A stretch of DNA of 64,000 nucleotides, taken from NCBI GenBank assembly GCA_965112735.1, contig OZ218961.1:1612001-1676000 (forward strand), given 5' to 3'. The position numbers and the translations under genes were made by a program. The notes under the pieces were generated by a model, which did not search any database, had not been told where the DNA came from, and saw only the letters and a program-made list of their open reading frames with translations. The DNA is from Phaeosaccion multiseriatum. Lineage: Eukaryota > Ochrophyta, other classes. Of this stretch, positions 23,001 through 34,252 are shown one piece after another (the first letter of the stretch is position 1; the number at the start of each line of letters is the position of its first letter).

Positions 23001-24000
23001 TGGGCCATTTGAGCCTATCTGAGATCCCACTTGGCGCTGTTGTGGCAATGTCGTATCTGTGTTGGGCCTATGGTGCTGAGCCAATGCCTGGACTGGGCAT
23101 GTTGTGACCAGCAAACGCGTCGTTCGGGCTGTGTGTGCCCCCCAAATGCGGGCTTTGGGCGTCTTTGCCGACAGATTGGGCCATTTGAGCCTATCTGAGA
23201 TCCCACTTGGCGCTGTTGTGGCAATGTCGATCTGTGTTGGGCCTATGGTGCTGAGCCAATGCCTGGACTGGGCATGTTGTGACCAGCAAACGCGTCGTTC
23301 GGGCTGTGTGTGCCTACCAAATATGCCAAATGCCGGCTTTGGGCGTCTTTGCCGACAGATTGGGCCATTTGAGCCTATCTGAGATCCCACTTGGCGCTGT
23401 TGTGGCAATGTCGTATCTGTCTTGGGCCTATGGTGCTGAGCCAATGCCTGGACTGGGCATGTTGTGACCAGCAAACGCGTCGTTCGGGCTGTGTGTGCCT
23501 ACCAAATATGCCAAATGCCGGCTTTGGGCGTCTTTGCCGACAGATTGGGCCATTTGAGCCTATCTGAGATCCCACTTGGCGCTGTTGTGGCAATGTCGTA
23601 TCTGTGTTGGGCCTATGGTGCTGAGCCAATGCCTGGACTGGGCATGTTGTGACCAGCAAACGCGTCGTTCGGGCTGTGTGTGCCCCCCAAATGCCGGCTT
23701 TGGGCGTCTTTGCCGACAGATTGGGCCATTTGAGCCTATCTGAGATCCCACTTGGCGCTGTTGTGGCAATGTCGTATCTGTGTTGGGCCTATGGTGCTGA
23801 GCCAATGCCTGGACTGGGCATGTTGTGACCAGCAAACGCGTCGTTCGGGCTGTGTGTGCCCCCCAAATGCGGGCTTTGGGCGTCTTTGCCGACAGATTGG
23901 GCCATTTGAGCCTATCTGAGATCCCACTTGGCGCTGTTGTGGCAATGTCGTATCTGTGTTGGGCCTATGGTGCTGAGCCAATGCCTGGACTGGGCATGTT
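20025..24000 (+). repeat. Two copies of a 1,988-bp higher-order satellite unit
   Basis: The order and spacing of variant monomers in 20025-22012 recurs in 22013-24000 at an offset of exactly 1,988 bp. Shared markers include the CACGTGG monomer (about 20319 and 22308), a one-base deletion in GACAGATGGG (about 20659 and 22647), and the GTCGATC monomer (about 21239 and 23227). Each unit holds 11 monomers. Confidence 0.85.
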
Positions 24001-25628
24001 GTGACCAGCAAACGGGCGTTCGGGCTGTGTGTGCCCCCCAAATGCGGGCTTTGGGCGTCTTTGCCGACAGATTGGGCCATTTGAGCCTATCTGAGATCCC
24101 ACTTGGCGCTGTTGTGGCAATGTCGTATCTGTGTTGGGCCTATGGTGCTGAGCCAATGCCTGGACTGGGCATGTTGTGACCAGCAAACGCGTCGTTCGGG
24201 CTGTGTGTGCCTACCAAATATGCCAAATGCCGGCTTTGGGCGTCTTTGCCGACAGATTGGGCCATTTGAGCCTATCTGAGATCCCACTTGGCGCTGTTGT
24301 GGCAATGTCGTATCTGTGTTGGGCCTATGGTGCTGAGCCAATGCCTGGACTGGGCATGTTGTGACCAGCAAACGCGTCGTTCGGGCTGTGTGTGCCTACC
24401 AAATATGCCAAATGCCGGCTTTGGGCGTCTTTGCCGACAGATTGGGCCATTTGAGCCTATCTGAGATCCCACTTGGCGCTGTTGTGGCAATGTCGTATCT
24501 GTGTTGGGCCTATGGTGCTGAGCCAATGCCTGGACTGGGCATGTTGTGACCAGCAAACGCGTCGTTCGGGCTGTGTGTGCCCCCCAAATGCGGGCTTTGG
24601 GCGTCTTTGCCGACAGATTGGGCCATTTGAGCCTATCTGAGATCCCACTTGGCGCTGTTGTGGCAATGTCGTATCTGTGTTGGGCCTATGGTGCTGAGCC
24701 AATGCCTGGACTGGGCATGTTGTGACCAGCAAACGCGTCGTTCGGGCTGTGTGTGCCCCCCAAATGCGGGCTTTGGGCGTCTTTGCCGACAGATTGGGCC
24801 ATTTGAGCCTATCTGAGATCCCACTTGGCGCTGTTGTGGCAATGTCGTATCTGTGTTGGGCCTATGGTGCTGAGCCAATGCCTGGACTGGGCATGTTGTG
24901 ACCAGCAAACGCGTCGTTCGGGCTGTGTGTGCCTACCAAATATGCCAAATGCCGGCTTTGGGCGTCTTTGCCGACAGATTGGGCCATTTGAGCCTATCTG
25001 AGATCCCACTTGGCGCTGTTGTGGCAATGTCGTATCTGTGTTGGGCCTATGGTGCTGAGCCAATGCCTGGACTGGGCATGTTGTGACCAGCAAACGCGTC
25101 GTTCGGGCTGTGTGTGCGCCCCAAATGCCGGCTTTGGGCGTCTTTGCCGACAGATTGGGCCATTTGAGCCTATCTGAGATCCCACTTGGCGCTGTTGTGG
25201 CAATGTCGTATCTGTGTTGGGCCTATGGTGCTGAGCCAATGCCTGGACTGGGCATGTTGTGACCAGCAAACGCGTCGTTCGGGCTGTGTGTGCCTACCAA
25301 ATATGCCAAATGCCGGCTTTGGGCGTCTTTGCCGACAGATTGGGCCATTTGAGCCTATCTGAGATCCCACTTGGCGCTGTTGTGGCAATGTCGTATCTGT
25401 GTTGGGCCTATGGTGCTGAGCCAATGCCTGGACTGGGCATGTTGTGACCAGCAAACGCGTCGTTCGGGCTGTGTGTGCCTACCAAATATGCCAAATGCCG
25501 GCTTTGGGCGTCTTTGCCGACAGATTGGGCCATTTGAGCCTATCTGAGATCCCACTTGGCGCTGTTGTGGCAATGTCGTATCTGTGTTGGGCCTATGGTG
25601 CTGAGCCAATGCCTGGACTGGGCATGTT

Positions 25629-28289
25629 GTGACCAGCAAACGCGTCGTTCGGGCTGTGTGTGCCCCCCAAATGCGGGCTTTGGGCGTCTTTGCCGACAGA
25701 TTGGGCCATTTGAGCCTATCTGAGATCCCACTTGGCGCTGTTGTGGCAATGTCGATCTGTGTTGGGCCTATGGTGCTGAGCCAATGCCTGGACTGGGCAT
25801 GTTGTGACCAGCAAACGCGTCGTTCGGGCTGTGTGTGCCTACCAAATATGCCAAATGCCGGCTTTGGGCGTCTTTGCCGACAGATTGGGCCATTTGAGCC
25901 TATCTGAGATCCCACTTGGCGCTGTTGTGGCAATGTCGTATCTGTCTTGGGCCTATGGTGCTGAGCCAATGCCTGGACTGGGCATGTTGTGACCAGCAAA
26001 CGCGTCGTTCGGGCTGTGTGTGCGCCCCAAATGCCGGCTTTGGGCGTCTTTGCCGACAGATTGGGCCATTTGAGCCTATCTGACATCCCACTTGGCGCTG
26101 TTGTGGCAATGTCGTATCTGTGTTGGGCCTATGGTGCTGAGCCAATGCCTGGACTGGGCATGTTGTGACCAGCAAACGCGTCGTTCGGGCTGTGTGTGCC
26201 CCCCAAATGCGGGCTTTGGGCGTCTTTGCCGACAGATTGGGCCATTTGAGCCTATCTGAGATCCCACTTGGCGCTGTTGTGGCAATGTCGTATCTGTGTT
26301 GGGCCTATGGTGCTGAGCCAATGCCTGGACTGGGCATGTTGTGACCAGCAAACGGGCGTTCGGGCTGTGTGTGCCCCCCAAATGCGGGCTTTGGGCGTCT
26401 TTGCCGACAGATTGGGCCATTTGAGCCTATCTGAGATCCCACTTGGCGCTGTTGTGGCAATGTCGTATCTGTGTTGGGCCTATGGTGCTGAGCCAATGCC
26501 TGGACTGGGCATGTTGTGACCAGCAAACGCGTCGTTCGGGCTGTGTGTGCCCCCCAAATGCGGGCTTTGGGCGTCTTTGCCGACAGATTGGGCCATTTGA
26601 GCCTATCTGAGATCCCACTTGGCGCTGTTGTGGCAATGTCGATCTGTGTTGGGCCTATGGTGCTGAGCCAATGCCTGGACTGGGCATGTTGTGACCAGCA
26701 AACGCGTCGTTCGGGCTGTGTGTGCCTACCAAATATGCCAAATGCCGGCTTTGGGCGTCTTTGCCGACAGATTGGGCCATTTGAGCCTATCTGAGATCCC
26801 ACTTGGCGCTGTTGTGGCAATGTCGTATCTGTCTTGGGCCTATGGTGCTGAGCCAATGCCTGGACTGGGCATGTTGTGACCAGCAAACGCGTCGTTCGGG
26901 CTGTGTGTGCGCCCCAAATGCCGGCTTTGGGCGTCTTTGCCGACAGATTGGGCCATTTGAGCCTATCTGAGATCCCACTTGGCGCTGTTGTGGCAATGTC
27001 GTATCTGTGTTGGGCCTATGGTGCTGAGCCAATGCCTGGACTGGGCATGTTGTGACCAGCAAACGGGCGTTCGGGCTGTGTGTGCCCCCCAAATGCGGGC
27101 TTTGGGCGTCTTTGCCGACAGATTGGGCCATTTGAGCCTATCTGAGATCCCACTTGGCGCTGTTGTGGCAATGTCGTATCTGTGTTGGGCCTATGGTGCT
27201 GAGCCAATGCCTGGACTGGGCATGTTGTGACCAGCAAACGCGTCGTTCGGGCTGTGTGTGCGCCCCAAATGCCGGCTTTGGGCGTCTTTGCCGACAGATT
27301 GGGCCATTTGAGCCTATCTGAGATCCCACTTGGCGCTGTTGTGGCAATGTCGTATCTGTGTTGGGCCTATGGTGCTGAGCCAATGCCTGGACTGGGCATG
27401 TTGTGACCAGCAAACGCGTCGTTCGGGCTGTGTGTGCCCCCCAAATGCGGGCTTTGGGCGTCTTTGCCGACAGATTGGGCCATTTGAGCCTATCTGAGAT
27501 CCCACTTGGCGCTGTTGTGGCAATGTCGATCTGTGTTGGGCCTATGGTGCTGAGCCAATGCCTGGACTGGGCATGTTGTGACCAGCAAACGCGTCGTTCG
27601 GGCTGTGTGTGCCTACCAAATATGCCAAATGCCGGCTTTGGGCGTCTTTGCCGACAGATTGGGCCATTTGAGCCTATCTGAGATCCCACTTGGCGCTGTT
27701 GTGGCAATGTCGTATCTGTCTTGGGCCTATGGTGCTGAGCCAATGCCTGGACTGGGCATGTTGTGACCAGCAAACGCGTCGTTCGGGCTGTGTGTGCGCC
27801 CCAAATGCCGGCTTTGGGCGTCTTTGCCGACAGATTGGGCCATTTGAGCCTATCTGACATCCCACTTGGCGCTGTTGTGGCAATGTCGTATCTGTGTTGG
27901 GCCTATGGTGCTGAGCCAATGCCTGGACTGGGCATGTTGTGACCAGCAAACGCGTCGTTCGGGCTGTGTGTGCCCCCCAAATGCGGGCTTTGGGCGTCTT
28001 TGCCGACAGATTGGGCCATTTGAGCCTATCTGAGATCCCACTTGGCGCTGTTGTGGCAATGTCGTATCTGTGTTGGGCCTATGGTGCTGAGCCAATGCCT
28101 GGACTGGGCATGTTGTGACCAGCAAACGGGCGTTCGGGCTGTGTGTGCCCCCCAAATGCGGGCTTTGGGCGTCTTTGCCGACAGATTGGGCCATTTGAGC
28201 CTATCTGAGATCCCACTTGGCGCTGTTGTGGCAATGTCGTATCTGTGTTGGACCTATGGTGCTGAGCCAATGCCTGGACTGGGCATGTT
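25629..28289 (+). repeat. Three copies of an 887-bp higher-order satellite unit
   Basis: The GTCGATC marker monomer recurs at about 25753, 26640 and 27527 (887-bp steps), followed each time by the monomer with TATCTGTCTTGG. Each unit is about five monomers. A related 888-bp step is seen between about 16209 and 17097. Confidence 0.75.
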
Positions 28290-29931
28290 GTGACCAGCAA
28301 ACGCGTCGTTCGGGCTGTGTGTGCCTACCAAATATGCCAAATGCCGGCTTTGGGCGTCTTTGCCGACAGATTGGGCCATTTGAGCCTATCTGAGATCCCA
28401 CTTGGCGCTGTTGTGGCAATGTCGTATCTGTGTTGGGCCTATGGTGCTGAGCCAATGCCTGGACTGGGCATGTTGTGACCAGCAAACGCGTCGTTCGGGC
28501 TGTGTGTGCCTACCAAATATGCCAAATGCCGGCTTTGGGCGTCTTTGCCGACAGATTGGGCCATTTGAGCCTATCTGAGATCCCACTTGGCGCTGTTGTG
28601 GCAATGTCGTATCTGTGTTGGGCCTATGGTGCTGAGCCAATGCCTGGACTGGGCATGTTGTGACCAGCAAACGCGTCGTTCGGGCTGTGTGTGCCTACCA
28701 AATATGCCAAATGCCGGCTTTGGGCGTCTTTGCCGACAGATTGGGCCATTTGAGCCTATCTGAGATCCCACTTGGCGCTGTTGTGGCAATGTCGTATCTG
28801 TGTTGGGCCTATGGTGCTGAGCCAATGCCTGGACTGGGCATGTTGTGACCAGCAAACGCGTCGTTCGGGCTGTGTGTGCCTACCAAATATGCCAAATGCC
28901 GGCTTTGGCCGTCTTTGCCGACAGATTGGGCCATTTGAGCCTATCTGAGATCCCACTTGGCGCTGTTGTGGCAATGTCGTATCTGTGTTGGGCCTATGGT
29001 GCTGAGCCAATGCCTGGACTGGGCATGTTGTGACCAGCAAACGCGTCGTTCGGGCTGTGTGTGCCTACCAAATATGCCAAATGCCGGCTTTGGGCGTCTT
29101 TGCCGACAGATTGGGCCATTTGAGCCTATCTGAGATCCCACTTGGCGCTGTTGTGGCAATGTCGTATCTGTGTTGGGCCTATGGTGCTGAGCCAATGCCT
29201 GGACTGGGCATGTTGTGACCAGCAAACGCGTCGTTCGGGCTGTGTGTGCCTACCAAATATGCCAAATGCCGGCTTTGGCCGTCTTTGCCGACAGATTGGG
29301 CCATTTGAGCCTATCTGAGATCCCACTTGGCGCTGTTGTGGCAATGTCGTATCTGTGTTGGGCCTATGGTGCTGAGCCAATGCCTGGACTGGGCATGTTG
29401 TGACCAGCAAACGCGTCGTTCGGGCTGTGTGTGCCTACCAAATATGCCAAATGCCGGCTTTGGGCGTCTTTGCCGACAGATTGGGCCATTTGAGCCTATC
29501 TGAGATCCCACTTGGCGCTGTTGTGGCAATGTCGTATCTGTGTTGGGCCTATGGTGCTGAGCCAATGCCTGGACTGGGCATGTTGTGACCAGCAAACGCG
29601 TCGTTCGGGCTGTGTGTGCCCCCCAAATGCGGGCTTTGGGCGTCTTTGCCGACAGATTGGGCCATTTGAGCCTATCTGAGATCCCACTTGGCGCTGTTGT
29701 GGCAATGTCGTATCTGTGTTGGGCCTATGGTGCTGAGCCAATGCCTGGACTGGGCATGTTGTGACCAGCAAACGCGTCGTTCGGGCTGTGTGTGCCCCCC
29801 AAATGCGGGCTTTGGGCGTCTTTGCCGACAGATTGGGCCATTTGAGCCTATCTGAGATCCCACTTGGCGCTGTTGTGGCAATGTCGTATCTGTGTTGGGC
29901 CTATGGTGCTGAGCCAATGCCTGGACTGGGC

Positions 29932-30152
29932 TTCTCGCAGTCGTTGCGCTCCATCAAAACTGGGTACCCATTGAGAGGCCTCGCTCCTCCACATTCAGTC
30001 GTCGCCAATGCTGGGGGATAAACTTTTCATTAAGAGTGCAGTCCTAAGAAGGACTCACCTCGAGGCACACAGTGTCACTGGGGTGTCGCTCCCCTGACGG
30101 GGGCGAGCACGGGCCTTTGGGGGCAGCGGTTCAGAGGAACCGCTCATCCCCC
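29932..30152 (-). repeat. Split direct repeat B2 (element 3' end)
   Basis: 221 bp, one difference seen from 30727-30947. Its outer end (plus strand TTCTCGCAGTCGTTGCG) contains the short inverted repeat CGCA/TGCG. Confidence 0.92.
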
Positions 30153-30213
30153 CCTTAACTACTGAGTATCTAACTACTATGTACTAAACTAATCTAGATG
30201 GGTGGGTGGGTGG
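30153..30213 (-). other. Unique spacer between A2 and B2
   Basis: 61 bp. On the minus strand it begins with CCACCCACCCACCC and ends near TTAGATACTCAG. The tandem element at 45892-45939 has a similar spacer in the same position. Confidence 0.8.
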
Positions 30214-30726
30214 AGAAAGAAAAAACCTTTTGCCCGGTGAGAGCTCCATACTACACCAGGCTAAGGGTCTCTAACTTCTACTAGATGCGTGTGCGTAGCG
30301 CAAGCCCTTGCAACTGTTAGCATTGGGGGCACATCTTGTGTTTGCAACTGTTAGCATGACACAAGTAAGCACACAGCATCTTCACCCTCACAAGAGAAGC
30401 AGTCGGGCCCTACTGCGATCCTTGCTTTCCTACACCACCGTCTCTACTCTCCTCCCTGCTTGCCCACACCCCCGCGTACCTGCTCTCGATCTCCTTCAAT
30501 CACGGTAGGGTGGCGAGTGCAGCAGGGCTCCTCCTCTTCTGAGCTCGAGCAGCAGAGAACACTGCTTTTCCATCTGCTGCCATATATATTTCTATCCTAA
30601 ACCCCCCTCGGGGTCCACACACGCGCCCACGCTCCACACCCTACCCCTCGGCTCTCAATACCCTGTTTCTCCGTCGACTCCACTCTGCGAGAACAGAACT
30701 TCCGTGGCTCCGCTGCTGAAGCAGCG
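30214..30726 (-). repeat. Split direct repeat A2
   Basis: 513 bp, same length as A1 at 36306-36818 and identical as far as I compared. It abuts B1 directly at 30726/30727, recreating the joined element ends expected in a circular intermediate. Confidence 0.92.
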
Positions 30727-30947
30727 TTCTCGCAGTCGTTGCGCTCCATCAAAACTGGGTACCCATTGAGAGGCCTCGCTCCTCCACATTCAGTCGTCGC
30801 CAATGCTGGGGGATAAACTTTTCATTAAGAGTGCAGTCCTAAGAAGGACTCACCTCGAGGCACACAGTGTCCCTGGGGTGTCGCTCCCCTGACGGGGGCG
30901 AGCACGGGCCTTTGGGGGCAGCGGTTCAGAGGAACCGCTCATCCCCC
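30727..30947 (-). repeat. Split direct repeat B1
   Basis: 221 bp copy of B2, lying just downstream of the recombinase stop. Confidence 0.92.
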
Positions 30948-30962
30948 ATTCACCCAAAGTCC

Positions 30963-32078
30963 TCAGGGCGCTGCCGTGTCTGCATGCAGCATGCGCCCTG
31001 CCCAGCCAAGAGCCTCCTCCACCGTACGGTGCGCGTACTGAAAGGCTGTCGCCGACGCCCACCTGCCCCAGAACTGCAGGAGTCGCCAGTCAGCGCCGCT
31101 TGCCGCCAATGCCGTAGCCCCACCGCTCCGCAGGGAGTGGGACGAGATGCGTGCTGGATCCCTACCAATCTGCTGAGCTCCCCTCTTCAGTGCCTTGCTG
31201 ACTTGGTGGGAGGTGACGCACTTCCTCCTCCCCGACTCGTCCACATAGGAGGAAAGGAGGGCACTACCCCCTGCTGCCTCCCGCTCCTGCTCCGTTCGTC
31301 GGTAGTGGCAGCGCACCGCCTCCAGGGCAGCCTCCACTGGACACAAGTCGACGACCCCCGTCCGCTCGTGTGTCCGCACTTCTCCTCTCCTGAAGGTGTC
31401 CGTCTTGCTACCAGTGAAGACGAGAGTGACGCGGCACAGCTCCACTCCTTCCTCGATCGCGGCAAGCGCCTCTTGTCCAGTGTAGCTCCGGCTCGCTCTA
31501 TCTGCGAAGGTAACATCGTGATGAGTGAGAATGTAGTCTTCCTCTGTCCCTCCACTCACACTGTTCGGGGCGAACTCGCTCACTCGCATGAGAAAGAACC
31601 ACCCCAGGAGGATGAGGGCCCCTAGCATGTGCCCTCTCTCCCCCTCCCCTCGCAGCTCCCGTCTGGTGCTGCGAAGAATGTCCACGTCTACTGGCAGCTG
31701 CTGTACGCTGTCTCCGTCCTCCAGCCTGTAGCTCCGAAGGAGCAGGTGGACCTGCCTCCCGACTGCAGGCCCCTTGAGCCCCTCCCGCGAGAAGAGGTCA
31801 TTCACCCCTGGGCCCTTGCCCCTCAGAGTGGCCGCACCGTTGCCCCTCTCCTCTCGGCACCACGCTATGAACGCCATGAATACCTCCGCATTGCGAGGGT
31901 CGTCATCTCCAAACAGTAACACGGGAACGCCTGCTAGACCGCAGAAGTCAGTCCACTGACGCTGGACCGTCGCGTAGCGACGAACGGTTGCAGGCCTGAG
32001 ACCGCTCGCTGCGGCTCCCCACGCAAGGTTGCGAAAACGGCGTCCATAATCGTTGAGTTGGGCTCCAGCTGTTGCCAC
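30963..32078 (-). CDS. Tyrosine recombinase of the PAT-type element
   Basis: Frame of 371 codons. The catalytic set is complete: Arg165 in MRVSEF, His314 and Arg317 in HSLRSGG, a Trp-containing FWGRW block near 336-340, and the nucleophile Tyr348 in FQYAH. The N-terminal part (about residues 25-55, LRPATVRRYATVQRQW) resembles the SAM-like DNA-binding domain of such recombinases. It would insert circular element DNA by strand exchange, replacing an integrase. The frame overlaps the end of the RT frame by 145 bp in the -1 register. Its first codon is GTG and no ATG precedes the conserved N-terminal part, so it may be made as a frameshift fusion with RT or from a spliced or internally initiated message. 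Confidence 0.93.
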   Translation of the reverse strand: MATAGAQLNDYGRRFRNLAWGAAASGLRPATVRRYATVQRQWTDFCGLAGVPVLLFGDDDPRNAEVFMAFIAWCREERGNGAATLRGKGPGVNDLFSREGLKGPAVGRQVHLLLRSYRLEDGDSVQQLPVDVDILRSTRRELRGEGERGHMLGALILLGWFFLMRVSEFAPNSVSGGTEEDYILTHHDVTFADRASRSYTGQEALAAIEEGVELCRVTLVFTGSKTDTFRRGEVRTHERTGVVDLCPVEAALEAVRCHYRRTEQEREAAGGSALLSSYVDESGRRKCVTSHQVSKALKRGAQQIGRDPARISSHSLRSGGATALAASGADWRLLQFWGRWASATAFQYAHRTVEEALGWAGRMLHADTAAP

Positions 32079-34222
32079 TCCGTCAGCGGCTGAAACATGG
32101 GAGAGATGGGAGAAAGGTGGTCAGTACCGATGAGATAATCGAGGGAGTAGCGGCTGAGGCCGTCGGGGATGATGTTCTTCGCCCCTTCGACGTGCTCGAC
32201 GTTGAGGCTGCACTGCGCTCCGATCTCCAAAAGGCCCACCAGTCCTGCCAGACCATTGGAAATGTCACTGTTGGCCGCTCCCTGGTGCTCAATCCACGAG
32301 AGGGAGCTGGTGTTGTCCCCTCTGACCAAGACGCCAGCGAGACAGAAGCTGGCTGGGTCGTGCAGCCAAAAAGTGCAGATGCCCACCACAATCACTGCCA
32401 TCTCGAGGTCGTTGATGGAGATGAGCTGTGGAGACGCCTGGTGAGCAGCCCGTACCTCGGGAGGCCACTCCCACTGCGCGAAAAGTCCTGCTGCCTCCCA
32501 CACAATGCCTCCCCCCCTGATAGCCCCCTCTGAGTCCACCCACACTGCTGCATCTCCATCCAATACGATATCCGGGACTCGCTTCACCATCAATTCTAAA
32601 GGGCGGACCAAGACGGAGGGATCTTTCACCCCCCAATCTAAAAGATCCCGCCACCGCTGCAGGTCGAAGTGCGCTTGAGAGGAGAGCGTGATGCGAGCGT
32701 GGGGCGAGAAGCCGCAGTGTCGAGTGAGGTTGGTGAGCTGGCGGAGCATGTAGCGACCGGGCCCTACGCAGTAGCTCATGCTCCGGAGTTTCCCGATGAC
32801 AGACTGGAGCTCCTTCAGCGAGCAAAAATGTCGCTCTGGCCCCCACTCAGCCAAAAGAATCTGCAGCTCCTCCAGCTTATCGGGGCGGAGCGAAGCAGTC
32901 CCCCGCACAGTGTCAATCATGATGCCCAAGACCCGCTGGCAGGAGAGCCAGCTCCCCTCCACGCCGTGCTTCTCGAGGTTGATGCAGGAGGGGACATGAG
33001 GGTGCTCCCCCGGCCAGCTGAAGAGGTTATAGTGCGTAGAAAGTATGAGGGCACTCAGCCGCAAGGCCCCTGTGCCGCGCTGGAGGGCGGGGACGTCCCG
33101 AGGGACCGCCCAGACAGCGATAGTGTCGTCTCCGTGGCAAGCCGCCGATTGTTGAGCTGCCGAAACCGCCGCCGTCGGAGCGCCTCGCATTTTCCGCCGT
33201 TGGCATTTCTGCTCCTCCACTTGTACAAGCTCGAGGCCGGGGATGCGGCCATTGCAGCACGAGGGGATGACAATCTCCGCCGCGAGTGGAGTAGCAAGAA
33301 TGACGGCAACGATGCTCTGGGCCAGCACGAAGTAGAAGGCAGGAGAGGAGCAGGGGCCGAAGGCGCAGCGAAGATCGAAGATGACGACTGAGCCAATGAT
33401 GGAGCAGAAGAAGGGCCAGAGCGCGCCACTGCGGGAGTAGTAGACCCAGTTGAAGGCAGCAGAGACGTCGGTCTTGGAGATCAAAATATCCCACGCTGCT
33501 GGGGCGAGGGAGACATTCAAGTTGTAGATGTGCGTGATAATCTCCAGCAAAGCGTTCTGCCCCTTCATGTCGACGAGGCGCGTCTTGTCCGTCTGGCTGT
33601 TGGAAGTGGGCTCGCCGTGGAGGGAGCAGGAGGGGTCGAGGACCTGGCGTAGCTTTCCGTTCGGCTTGAGGATGGCGCTCAAGAAGGAGTGCCTGAATTG
33701 GGAAAAATATTGCAAGGCCACCGAGAGCGACACAAGCAAAACTTGACCGGCAGCGGCACTGGCGGCCGCCATGGCCTCCAAGGCGACGGCATGTTCACGC
33801 CCTCCCTCGTGGTTGCGGTAGGCAAGGCGCTGCGGAGAAGTGACGGCAGAAAACTCCCCAGGTACGGTGGCCCCCTTGGAGGTGATTTCCTCCAACTCTG
33901 GCCACAGCGGCACTCCTGCGAAGACAGTACGAATGCGGTCGGCGTGGAAGTAGTCGGGGGCGAAGGGAGGGCCGAGCCACTCCACGTAGGCCCCCAAGTC
34001 GCCGTGGAAAGCCGCCAAGCCTTGGTCGTGGAATTTGACCACGGCGGAGCTAAAGCACACCCCCCCACCCCTCGCCCTGCTGCCCAACGCTGACGCACTC
34101 AGGAAAGTCTGCTCCACCCAGGCTGGGTCGGCCGACCTGCGGTACAGGGCCCCTTCAGGGGGCCGCCGTGGCGGCCGGCCCTCCGCGGGTGGAGGGCCCT
34201 CCTTATCGCTCCCTGATGGCAC
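31934..34222 (-). CDS. Reverse transcriptase-RNase H of the PAT-type element
   Basis: 762 codons, same frame as gag and separated from it by one TGA plus ten codons. RT spans roughly residues 150-430: LKPNGKLRQVLDPS, the motif A region SKTDVSAAFNWV, and a catalytic HGDD (Asp365, Asp366) where most retroelement RTs have Y-x-D-D. A segment of about 60 residues, Arg/Cys/Ala-rich, lies between the SSPAFYFVLAQS block and HGDD. RNase H follows (about 540-690) with VWVDSEGA, ISINDLEMAV, RGDNTSSLSW and HVEGAKNIIPDGLSR, the usual DIRS-order pattern. No ATG occurs at the frame start (GTG), which fits translation by readthrough from gag. Family assignment is firm; activity is not shown. Confidence 0.92.
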   Translation of the reverse strand: MPSGSDKEGPPPAEGRPPRRPPEGALYRRSADPAWVEQTFLSASALGSRARGGGVCFSSAVVKFHDQGLAAFHGDLGAYVEWLGPPFAPDYFHADRIRTVFAGVPLWPELEEITSKGATVPGEFSAVTSPQRLAYRNHEGGREHAVALEAMAAASAAAGQVLLVSLSVALQYFSQFRHSFLSAILKPNGKLRQVLDPSCSLHGEPTSNSQTDKTRLVDMKGQNALLEIITHIYNLNVSLAPAAWDILISKTDVSAAFNWVYYSRSGALWPFFCSIIGSVVIFDLRCAFGPCSSPAFYFVLAQSIVAVILATPLAAEIVIPSCCNGRIPGLELVQVEEQKCQRRKMRGAPTAAVSAAQQSAACHGDDTIAVWAVPRDVPALQRGTGALRLSALILSTHYNLFSWPGEHPHVPSCINLEKHGVEGSWLSCQRVLGIMIDTVRGTASLRPDKLEELQILLAEWGPERHFCSLKELQSVIGKLRSMSYCVGPGRYMLRQLTNLTRHCGFSPHARITLSSQAHFDLQRWRDLLDWGVKDPSVLVRPLELMVKRVPDIVLDGDAAVWVDSEGAIRGGGIVWEAAGLFAQWEWPPEVRAAHQASPQLISINDLEMAVIVVGICTFWLHDPASFCLAGVLVRGDNTSSLSWIEHQGAANSDISNGLAGLVGLLEIGAQCSLNVEHVEGAKNIIPDGLSRYSLDYLIGTDHLSPISPMFQPLTEWQQLEPNSTIMDAVFATLRGEPQRAVSGLQPFVATRRSSVSGLTSAV

Positions 34223-34252
34223 CGTCGAGGGTCCGTCGGCGCCAGGGCGCCC

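Larger units (their letters stand above)
12871..29931 (+). repeat. Satellite array, main block (about 95 monomers) with higher-order structure
   Basis: Monomers are 185 bp (with CTACCAAATATGCCAAATGCCGG) or 176 bp (a CCCCCAAATG or GCCCCAAATG form lacking 9 bp). Rarer marker variants recur at fixed spacings: CACGTGG for CACTTGG, GTCGATC lacking one base, TTGGACC for TTGGGCC, CAAACGGGCG for CAAACGCGTCG. This shows homogenisation in multi-monomer units. Frames up to about 240 codons on the minus strand arise only because some combined monomer lengths keep frame; they are not genes. Confidence 0.95.

Noticed and set aside
12871-29931. CRISPR array, from regular short repeats
   Set aside because: Monomers are contiguous without unique spacers, much too long, and the context is eukaryotic.
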